From an uncultured Bacteroidota bacterium (GTDB taxonomy: Bacteria; Bacteroidota; Bacteroidia; Bacteroidales; UBA12481): DNA of 5,736 bases. The position numbers and the translations under genes were made by a program. Below the pieces are notes generated by a model. The model was given only the letters and a program-made list of their open reading frames with translations, was not told the DNA's origin and searched no databases. Location: positions 1 through 5,736 of the forward strand of contig CAILAQ010000754.1 in assembly GCA_903832165.1 (NCBI GenBank), given 5' to 3'. Of this stretch, positions 1 through 5,736 are shown in pieces (the first letter of the stretch is position 1; every line of letters begins with the position of its first letter).

Positions 1-956
1 ATTGCATAATCGGCAATACTGTGAATAGGCGCGTTCGGATCGCTATTGATGGAAATAATCATCGCTGATTCCTCCATTCCAGCCCTGTGCTGAATCTGCC
101 CCGATATCCCGCAGGCAATGTAAAGCTTTGGCCTGACAGTAATACCTGTCTGTCCAACCTGCCTTTCATGATCAACATAACCGGCATCCACTGCAGCACG
201 GGAGGCCCCGACTTCGCCACCCAAAAGGTTTGCCAGTTCAAACAGGAGGTTGAAATTTTCTTTCGATCCTACACCATAACCGCCAGCCACAACGATCGGT
301 GCTGCCTTTATGTTGACTTTCCTTTGCTCCATGTGCCTTTCGATGACCTCTACAGCAAAATCAGTGCTGTTAAGAAATTCATTCACAGCAACTGTTTTAA
401 CTTTTCCTTTATGTGATAGGGAAAGAATCTCCTTTTTCATCACCCCTTCCCTCACGGTAGCAAGCTGAGGCTTGGTTTCAGGATTGATGATCGTGGCAAT
501 GATGTTACCTCCGAATGCAGGACGAATCTGATATAAAAGGTTTTTATACTCAGTATCCGTCTTCTTCTCATAATGATCTCCAATCTCCAGTTGCGTACAA
601 TCCGCCGTTAATCCGCATTTCATAGCAGAGGCAACGCGCGGAGCCAGATCCCGCCCCATGGAGGATGCTCCGAATAAGCCGATCTGTGGCTCTTCTTTGC
701 GAAAAATGCCGATAACTATTGCAGCATGAGGCAGCGTCAGATAATTTGACAACCTTTTGTCGTCGGCAACATGCACAACATCCACCCCATAAGGAAAAAC
801 CTGATCGGGAACTTTTTCCAGCCCGGATCCGATAGCAATGGCTTCCAGTTTGCAGTTCAATTGATTGGCGAGCGACCGGCCTTTGGTCAGCAACTCAAGC
901 GATACTTCAGCCACCAGGCCTTCTTCGATTTCGCAGTATATAAATATATTATTCAC
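1..956 (-). CDS. etfA: Electron transfer flavoprotein alpha subunit (3' end cut by window edge)
   Basis: EtfA pairs with EtfB to form a soluble FAD protein that carries electrons between acyl-CoA-type dehydrogenases and NADH, ferredoxin or quinone partners. I translated 318 uninterrupted codons by hand. The N-terminal domain begins MNNIFIYCEIEEG and contains GRDLAPRVAS and GLTADCT, followed by RPAFGGN. The FAD-binding C-terminal domain shows VVAGGYGVGSKENF (222-235), GASRAAVDA (250-258), VGQTG (267-271), ISGQIQH (284-290) and NSDPNAP (304-310). It ends at the edge within IADYA, so about 20 residues are probably missing. The start is GTG at 956-954: an in-frame TAA lies at 977-975 with no ATG between, and the GTG gives the usual family N terminus. 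Only a weak GGGAAG precedes it. It follows etfB by 33 bases, so the two are very likely one operon. Odd point: residue 227 is Tyr where classical ETF alpha has Arg (GGRG). The family call is essentially certain; the exact electron partner is not visible. Confidence 0.96.
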   Translation of the reverse strand, partial: MNNIFIYCEIEEGLVAEVSLELLTKGRSLANQLNCKLEAIAIGSGLEKVPDQVFPYGVDVVHVADDKRLSNYLTLPHAAIVIGIFRKEEPQIGLFGASSMGRDLAPRVASAMKCGLTADCTQLEIGDHYEKKTDTEYKNLLYQIRPAFGGNIIATIINPETKPQLATVREGVMKKEILSLSHKGKVKTVAVNEFLNSTDFAVEVIERHMEQRKVNIKAAPIVVAGGYGVGSKENFNLLFELANLLGGEVGASRAAVDAGYVDHERQVGQTGITVRPKLYIACGISGQIQHRAGMEESAMIISINSDPNAPIHSIADYA

Positions 957-990
957 AATCTTCCCGTTTAGAATTTAATAATGAGTTAGC

Positions 991-1866
991 CTAGCCAATA
1001 GTGCTGTTAGCAATCAGTTCCTTGACCAGCCATTCAACATCTCCGTTATCTCCGGAAAGGACCTTGGATTCTTTGGCAGTAAATACAACATTTTCAATCT
1101 TCTTGACTTTTGTCGGCGAACCGGCAAGTCCCAGCCAGGTATCATCCGCTTTCACATCATCAACACTCCATTCCTCAATTCTCAGGTAGGGTCGGTCCGT
1201 CTGAAGTCCGATATAATCCTCGCTTGAATTCTGCATTTCAGTAACTGTTTGTGCATGCTTGAATTTCATCAGCCGCTTGGCATTTCGCGGACGGCAAGCC
1301 GGAGCTGAATTATGTACGGTGATCAGAAGAGGAAGAGTAGATTTTACAATCTCAACACCCCTTTCCAGCCGTCTCTTGATTATTATCTCGTTTTCCGATA
1401 TATTCTGAATCTCTTCCACATAGGTCACCTGAGGCAAATTAAGCTTTTCAGCCACCTGAGGACCAACCTGTGCCGTATCGCCGTCAATTGCCTGCCGCCC
1501 GGCTATTACAAGGGCATAGGGCTCCATTTTTCGAATTGCCATCGAAAGGGCATACGAAGTTGCCAGGGTATCCGATCCGGCAAATTTTCTGTCGGTCAGC
1601 AGATATCCCTTATCAGCGCCCCGATAAATGGCTTCCCTAATGATTTCTGCCGCACGTCCTGGCCCCATAGTAAGGATAACTACCTCACTGTTAGGATATT
1701 TATCCTTAATCCTCAGAGCCTGCTCGAGAGCATTAAGGTCCTCCGGATTAAAAATTGCTGCCAATGCACCTCTGTTAACTGTCCCGTCTGCCTTCATGGC
1801 ATCTTTCCCAACATTACGAGTATCAGGAACTTGTTTAGCTAATACAATGATTTTCAAACTTTTCAT
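991..1866 (-). CDS. etfB: Electron transfer flavoprotein beta subunit
   Basis: EtfB is the partner of EtfA and binds AMP in classical ETFs, or a second FAD in bifurcating ones. The 291-residue product has the family N terminus (IIVLAKQVPDT, 6-16), FNPEDLNALEQAL (39-51), TMGPGRAAEIIREAI (66-80), AGSDTLATS (96-104) and GRQAIDGDTAQVGP (123-136), then LPLLITV and an Arg/Lys-rich CRPRNAKRLMKF segment. DGDTAQVGP is the form seen in NADH-linked and bifurcating ETFs; classical mitochondrial-type EtfB differs at this position. I chose ATG at 1866-1864 because MKSLKIIVLAKQ matches the family start. The longer reading from TTG at 1893 adds nine unrelated residues and would begin inside the candidate promoter. 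No Shine-Dalgarno sequence is visible, which is common in Bacteroidota. The gene ends in TAG 33 bases before etfA and is separated from the upstream DUF3467 gene by an intrinsic terminator, so etfBA looks like its own transcription unit. Confidence 0.96.
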   Translation of the reverse strand: MKSLKIIVLAKQVPDTRNVGKDAMKADGTVNRGALAAIFNPEDLNALEQALRIKDKYPNSEVVILTMGPGRAAEIIREAIYRGADKGYLLTDRKFAGSDTLATSYALSMAIRKMEPYALVIAGRQAIDGDTAQVGPQVAEKLNLPQVTYVEEIQNISENEIIIKRRLERGVEIVKSTLPLLITVHNSAPACRPRNAKRLMKFKHAQTVTEMQNSSEDYIGLQTDRPYLRIEEWSVDDVKADDTWLGLAGSPTKVKKIENVVFTAKESKVLSGDNGDVEWLVKELIANSTIG

Positions 1867-1890
1867 TATTGATTGGTTCAATGTCGCCGA

Positions 1891-1898
1891 CAAATATA
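1891..1898 (-). promoter_or_regulatory. Candidate Bacteroidota -7 promoter box for etfBA
   Basis: Read on the minus strand, 1898-1891 is TATATTTG, an exact match to the Bacteroidota -7 consensus TAnnTTTG. It lies 24 bases before the etfB ATG, which would give a leader of roughly 15-20 bases. A terminator sits just upstream, so etfBA needs a promoter here. No good TTTG -33 element is found 19-21 bases upstream; that region falls in the terminator hairpin, with only a T-rich loop. Two other matches to the same consensus occur inside rpoC, so the motif alone is weak evidence and the position carries most of the weight. Confidence 0.5.
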
Positions 1899-1928
1899 AA
1901 AAAAAAGCCCTGCCTAAAAAGCAGGGCT
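1898..1928 (-). terminator. Intrinsic (rho-independent) terminator after the DUF3467 gene
   Basis: On the minus strand an 8-bp perfect stem, AGCCCTGC (1928-1921) with GCAGGGCT (1913-1906), closes a 7-base loop TTTTTAG and is followed by eight more T residues (1905-1898). Six of the eight pairs are G-C. The stem starts seven bases after the DUF3467 stop codon. There is no T-tract in the plus direction, so it acts one way, ending transcripts that come from rpoC. Confidence 0.93.
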
Positions 1929-1935
1929 GAAAATC

Positions 1936-2259
1936 TTATGCCTCCGCGGTGGGCCCACCAAATGACATGGGAATCATCGGACCCCCTGTCCGCTCTACAT
2001 TTTTGATCACCCCATGTACCGCTTCAAACTTCTGAACATTATCCTGCAATGCAAATAATAAACGCTTTGCATGCTCCGGTGTAAGAATAACACGGCTCTT
2101 AACCTTGGCTTTTGGTAAGCCAGGCATGATCCTGACAAAATCAATAACAAATTCCGAACTTGAATGTGTTATAATAGCCAGATTTGAATATACTCCCTGA
2201 GCAATCTCCTCACTCAGTTCAATATTGATCTGATTCTCCATTTTTCCCTGATCTGCCAT
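1936..2259 (-). CDS. DUF3467 family protein, function unknown, downstream of rpoC
   Basis: This is a small 107-residue protein that I recognise as DUF3467, a family common in Bacteroidota and without an assigned function. Visible family features are INIELSEEIAQGVYSNLA (11-28), EFVIDFVRIMPG (36-47) and KVKSRVILTPEHAKRLLFAL (52-71), then an amphipathic stretch QDNVQKFEAVHGVI (72-85). The tail from about 90 is rich in Gly and Pro and probably disordered. There is no signal peptide, membrane segment or cysteine, so it should be cytoplasmic. The ATG at 2259-2257 is chosen because an AAAGGA sequence lies six bases upstream; Met7 is a less likely alternative. The gene begins 12 bases after the rpoC stop and is followed at once by a strong terminator, so it is very probably the last gene of the rpo transcript. 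A role linked to transcription is suggested by this position only; nothing in the protein shows an activity. Confidence 0.9.
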   Translation of the reverse strand: MADQGKMENQINIELSEEIAQGVYSNLAIITHSSSEFVIDFVRIMPGLPKAKVKSRVILTPEHAKRLLFALQDNVQKFEAVHGVIKNVERTGGPMIPMSFGGPTAEA

Positions 2260-2265
2260 TTTTTA

Positions 2266-2271
2266 TCCTTT
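2266..2271 (-). promoter_or_regulatory. Shine-Dalgarno site of the DUF3467 gene
   Basis: On the minus strand AAAGGA (2271-2266) directly abuts the rpoC TAG stop and is followed by TAAAA A and the ATG, a spacing of six bases. It fixes the DUF3467 start at Met1 rather than Met7. The arrangement would let ribosomes finishing rpoC re-initiate on this gene. The etfB and etfA starts have no comparable site. Confidence 0.75.
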
Positions 2272-5200
2272 CTATTCGTTTAGAGCAGATTTTCCATGCA
2301 TTAGAGCCTGATAATCATCCATAGACCCTACCACAATCTTTTCGAAATTCCGGTTTCCGGTTCCAGCAGGAATCAGGTGACCAACAATAACGTTCTCCTT
2401 CAGACCTCTCAGCTCATCAACTTTTCCAAGAATCGCTGCTTCATTCAGCACTTTCGTTGTTTCCTGGAAGGATGCGGCCGACAGCCAGCTGCTTGTCTGC
2501 AATGCAGCACGGGTAATACCCTGCAATATCTGGCTTGAGGTGGCAGGTATGGTATCGCGTGATTCAATAACACGTAAATCCTTGCGCTTAAGTATAGAGT
2601 TTTCATCACGGAGCTTACGGGCCGAAACAATCTGTCCCGGACGAACATTCTGAGAATCTCCGGCTTCGAGAACAACTCTCTTGCCGTAAATCCAATCGTT
2701 CTCTTCCATAACCTCCATTTTGTCAACAATCTGTTTTTCAAGGAATTTTGAATCACCCGGATCTTCAATGACCACCTTACGCATCATCTGACGGACAATT
2801 ACCTCAATATGTTTATCATTGATTTTAACACCCTGCATACGGTATACTTCCTGAACTTCGTTCACGATATATTCTTGTACAGCTGTAGGTCCTTTAATCG
2901 AAAGAATATCTGATGGCGTAATGGAACCGTCTGAAAGAGGAATACCTGCACGAACATAATCATTCGGTTGTACCAGAATCTGTTTCGACAATGAAACCAG
3001 ATACTTCTTAACCTCACCGGTTTTCGAGGTAATCACGATTTCACGGTTACCACGTTTTACTTTACCATAAGAAACCTCACCGTCGATTTCAGCAACAACG
3101 GCCGGATTCGATGGGTTACGGGCTTCGAAAAGTTCAGTTACCCTTGGCAAACCACCTGTGATATCACCAGCTTTACTGGCAGATCTTGGAATCTTCACCA
3201 GAATCTCTCCAGCTTTAACGCTATCGCCTTCTGAAACAGAGATATGCGATCCTACCGGAAGGTTGTAAATTTTCAGCGGCTCGTTATTCTTAGCCAAAAT
3301 TACGATCTCAGCATTTTTGGTCTTATCTTTTGTTTCGATAATAACCTTTTCGCGGAAACCTGTTTGCTCATCAGATTCTTCACGGAAAGTTATCCCTTCT
3401 ATCACACTGTCGAACCCAACCTTACCGGCAGCTTCTGATACGATAACAGCATTGAACGGATCCCATTCGCAGAGCAGAATTCCTTTTTCAACATCATCTC
3501 CCTCATTGGCAAATACTTTTGCACCATAAGGAATGCTATGTGTCGTAAGTGTAATTCCCGTATTCTTGTCAACTATCCTCATCTCAGCCAAACGACCGAT
3601 AACAACCTTTCCTTTAACTGTACCATCATTAAAATCGACAGTCCGAAGTTCGTCAAATTCAAGGCGTCCGTTGTACCTGGCAATAATGCTTGATTCAGTA
3701 GCAATGTTTGATGCAGTACCCCCAACGTGGAATGTCCTCAAAGTCAGCTGAGTTCCAGGTTCACCGATGGACTGTGCGGCAATAACTCCGACAACATCTC
3801 CATTCTGAGCCAACCGGCCGGTAGCCAAACTCCTACCGTAACATTTTGTACAAACACCAAATTTTGATTCGCAGGTAAGAACCGAACGAATTTCAACTCT
3901 TTCAATCGGCGATTCATCAATGACGTGAGCTATAGCCTCCGTAATTTCTTCACCTGATTCAACAATCATCTCGCCTGAGGTAGGATGATAAATATCGTGC
4001 AAACTTACACGGCCCAGAATACGGTCGTACAAGCTTTCTACAACTTCTTCATTATTCTTCAACGCACTGGCAACCAGTCCGCGAAGCGTTCCGCAGTCTT
4101 CTTCAGATACTATCACATCATGCGATACGTCAACCAATCGACGGGTTAAATAACCGGCATCAGCTGTCTTAAGAGCGGTATCCGCAAGACCCTTACGGGC
4201 ACCGTGGGTGGAAATGAAGTACTCGAGAACTGACAATCCCTCTTTGAAGTTCGACAAAATCGGGTTTTCAATAATCTCTGCACTGGTTGAACCGGATTTC
4301 TGCGGCTTGGCCATAAGCCCCCTCATACCGCATAACTGCCTGATCTGCTCTTTCGATCCACGAGCACCTGAGTCAAGCATCATATAAATGGAGTTGAATC
4401 CGTCACGGTCAGTTCTCAGTTTGTCGAGCACCGTCTGCGTCAAACGCGCATTTGTATGTGTCCAGATATCAATAATCTGATTATATCTTTCATTATTCGT
4501 TATGAAACCGTTGTTGTAGTTCCCAAGAACTTCATCAACCTGATCATAACCATCTTTTATCATTAAATCCTTTTCCTTTGGAATGATAACATCATCAAGG
4601 TTAAAAGAAAGACCACCCCGGAAGGCAGCATGGAACCCGATTTCTTTAATATCATCAAGGAATTTCGCTGTTTTTGCAGTACCACATTCTTTGAGCACCC
4701 AACCAATAATTTCACGAAGTGATTTCTTGGTGAGAAGGGTATTCAGATATCCTACCTCCTCCGGAACAACCTCATTGAAAATTACACGGCCGACAGTAGT
4801 ATCAATAATACGTACAACCTGTTTCCCATCAACCATATCCTTGGCTTTCACCTTGATATTGGCATGAAGGTCCACTACTCCCTCGTTATAGGCGATAATA
4901 ACCTCTTCTGAAGAATAGAAGCTCAATCCGTCGCCTCTGCCACGGTTACCATCGGTACTGATGCGACCTTTGGTAATGTAATAAAGTCCGAGAACCATGT
5001 CCTGTGAAGGTACAGTAATCGGAGCGCCGTTAGCAGGGTTAAGAATATTATGCGAAGCAAGCATCAGCATCTGGGCTTCCAGGATGGCGGCATTTCCAAG
5101 CGGAAGATGAACAGCCATCTGGTCACCGTCGAAGTCGGCGTTGAAAGCCGTACAAACCAGCGGATGCAATTGAATAGCCTTACCTTCAATCAATTTAGGC

Positions 5201-5736
5201 TGGAAAGCTTGTATTCCAAGCCTGTGGAGGGTTGGAGCCCTGTTCAGGAGAACAGGATGGCCTTTCAGTACATTTTCAAGAATATCCCAAACAACAGGAT
5301 CCCTGCGGTCGACAATTTTTTTAGCCGACTTTACAGTTTTTACGATCCCTCTTTCAATAAGCTTGCGAATAATAAATGGCTTATAAAGCTCGGCAGCCAT
5401 GTCTTTTGGCAAACCGCATTCATGCAATTTCAACTCAGGTCCGACAACAATAACCGAACGGGCAGAATAGTCAACACGTTTACCAAGCAAGTTCTGACGG
5501 AACCGGCCCTGTTTCCCTTTAAGACTGTCGCTTAAGGATTTCAGCGGACGGTTTGCATCAGTTTTTACAGCGTTTGATTTCCGGCTGTTATCGAACAGGG
5601 AATCAACAGCTTCCTGAAGCATACGTTTCTCATTGCGGAGAATAACTTCCGGAGCTTTAATTTCGATAAGCCTTTTCAAACGATTATTACGGATGATAAC
5701 CCTGCGGTACAAATCGTTCAGGTCGGAGGTGGCAAA
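2272..5736 (-). CDS. rpoC: DNA-directed RNA polymerase beta' subunit (N-terminal part outside window)
   Basis: This is the catalytic beta' subunit of RNA polymerase, which holds the active-site Mg and, with beta, forms the main channel. The frame is open to the right edge: the first visible residues are FATSDLNDLYRRV, which align to about residue 260 of E. coli RpoC. The last 1154 residues and TAG stop are present, so about a fifth of the protein is missing. Counting from the edge: GKQGRFRQNLLGKRVDYSAR, NADFDGD at 199-205 with Mg ligands D201, D203 and D205, DSGARGSKEQIRQL from 455, and the bridge helix around HGARKGLADTALKTA (from 511). The zinc-site cysteines are C548, C622, C629 and C632. 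The trigger loop is QLTLRTFHVGG with His670. An insertion of about 180 residues (roughly 675-855) follows, before DITGGLPRVTELFEAR. All key residues are intact and no frameshift is seen. rpoB is expected upstream, outside the window, and the DUF3467 gene follows by 12 bases. Confidence 0.99.
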   Translation of the reverse strand, partial: FATSDLNDLYRRVIIRNNRLKRLIEIKAPEVILRNEKRMLQEAVDSLFDNSRKSNAVKTDANRPLKSLSDSLKGKQGRFRQNLLGKRVDYSARSVIVVGPELKLHECGLPKDMAAELYKPFIIRKLIERGIVKTVKSAKKIVDRRDPVVWDILENVLKGHPVLLNRAPTLHRLGIQAFQPKLIEGKAIQLHPLVCTAFNADFDGDQMAVHLPLGNAAILEAQMLMLASHNILNPANGAPITVPSQDMVLGLYYITKGRISTDGNRGRGDGLSFYSSEEVIIAYNEGVVDLHANIKVKAKDMVDGKQVVRIIDTTVGRVIFNEVVPEEVGYLNTLLTKKSLREIIGWVLKECGTAKTAKFLDDIKEIGFHAAFRGGLSFNLDDVIIPKEKDLMIKDGYDQVDEVLGNYNNGFITNNERYNQIIDIWTHTNARLTQTVLDKLRTDRDGFNSIYMMLDSGARGSKEQIRQLCGMRGLMAKPQKSGSTSAEIIENPILSNFKEGLSVLEYFISTHGARKGLADTALKTADAGYLTRRLVDVSHDVIVSEEDCGTLRGLVASALKNNEEVVESLYDRILGRVSLHDIYHPTSGEMIVESGEEITEAIAHVIDESPIERVEIRSVLTCESKFGVCTKCYGRSLATGRLAQNGDVVGVIAAQSIGEPGTQLTLRTFHVGGTASNIATESSIIARYNGRLEFDELRTVDFNDGTVKGKVVIGRLAEMRIVDKNTGITLTTHSIPYGAKVFANEGDDVEKGILLCEWDPFNAVIVSEAAGKVGFDSVIEGITFREESDEQTGFREKVIIETKDKTKNAEIVILAKNNEPLKIYNLPVGSHISVSEGDSVKAGEILVKIPRSASKAGDITGGLPRVTELFEARNPSNPAVVAEIDGEVSYGKVKRGNREIVITSKTGEVKKYLVSLSKQILVQPNDYVRAGIPLSDGSITPSDILSIKGPTAVQEYIVNEVQEVYRMQGVKINDKHIEVIVRQMMRKVVIEDPGDSKFLEKQIVDKMEVMEENDWIYGKRVVLEAGDSQNVRPGQIVSARKLRDENSILKRKDLRVIESRDTIPATSSQILQGITRAALQTSSWLSAASFQETTKVLNEAAILGKVDELRGLKENVIVGHLIPAGTGNRNFEKIVVGSMDDYQALMHGKSALNE

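Noticed and set aside
59..241. Minus-strand 60-codon frame near the left edge
   Set aside because: It overlaps the etfA frame across the VGQTG and GASRAAVDA motifs, so it is a shadow of etfA.
957..990. Gap between etfB and etfA as a possible regulatory element or second promoter
   Set aside because: The 33-34 bases are A/T-rich with no convincing hairpin, no TAnnTTTG box and only a weak GGGAAG; read as a plain operon spacer.
1312..1842. Plus-strand open frame of 176 codons
   Set aside because: It is antisense to etfB, whose protein motifs are intact throughout; the predicted product looks random and Cys/Ser-rich.
1867..1893. Longer etfB reading starting with TTG at 1893 (nine extra residues)
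   Set aside because: The extra residues match nothing in the family N terminus, the TTG overlaps the candidate -7 box, and the ATG at 1866 gives the typical EtfB start.
2445..2768. Minus-strand open frame of 107 codons overlapping the end of rpoC
   Set aside because: It is an alternate frame within well-conserved rpoC sequence, with no family features and no separate signals.
3295..3302. TAATTTTG on the minus strand inside rpoC, matching the Bacteroidota -7 consensus
   Set aside because: It is internal to the rpoC coding region with no downstream gene start in reach; most likely chance.
4000..4007. TAAGTTTG on the minus strand inside rpoC, matching the Bacteroidota -7 consensus
   Set aside because: It sits in the middle of rpoC with no gene start nearby. 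About one to two such matches per strand are expected by chance in this length.
5050..5535. Plus-strand open frame of 161 codons
   Set aside because: It lies opposite highly conserved rpoC sequence including the NADFDGD loop; its product has no recognisable domain, and no promoter or ribosome site is seen. It is a shadow frame.

Overview
The window reads as ordinary chromosomal housekeeping DNA from a member of the Bacteroidota, probably Bacteroidales or a close relative. Three things point there: the gene neighbourhood (rpoC followed directly by a DUF3467 protein), the style of the EtfA and EtfB proteins, and a candidate promoter of the Bacteroidota TAnnTTTG type. Base composition is moderate, without strong GC bias. 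All four genes lie on the minus strand, so they are transcribed from the right edge to the left edge. I found no plus-strand gene, RNA gene, mobile element, CRISPR array or large repeat.

Layout in transcription order. (1) rpoC enters across the right edge and fills about 60% of the window. Its last 1154 residues are present, including the Mg-binding NADFDGD loop, bridge helix, second zinc site, trigger loop and a large insertion in the trigger loop. (2) Twelve bases later, behind a good Shine-Dalgarno sequence, is a 107-residue DUF3467 protein of unknown function. (3) Seven bases after its stop begins the hairpin of a strong intrinsic terminator, which closes the rpo unit. (4) The T-tract of that terminator runs straight into a TATATTTG box, the likely -7 element for the next unit. 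(5) etfB follows, using an internal ATG rather than the longer TTG reading. (6) After a 33-base gap comes etfA, which starts with GTG and runs off the left edge with roughly its last 20 residues missing.

Functionally there are two unrelated modules. The first is the catalytic beta' subunit of RNA polymerase plus a small co-transcribed partner. The second is a heterodimeric electron transfer flavoprotein that passes electrons between flavin dehydrogenases and carriers. EtfB carries the DGDTAQVGP signature seen in NADH-linked ETFs, some of which bifurcate electrons. EtfA has Tyr where the classical FAD motif GGRG has Arg.

I did not find an undescribed multi-gene system. The points most worth a second look are the terminator-promoter overlap, the DUF3467 gene tied to rpoC, and the altered flavin-site residue in EtfA.
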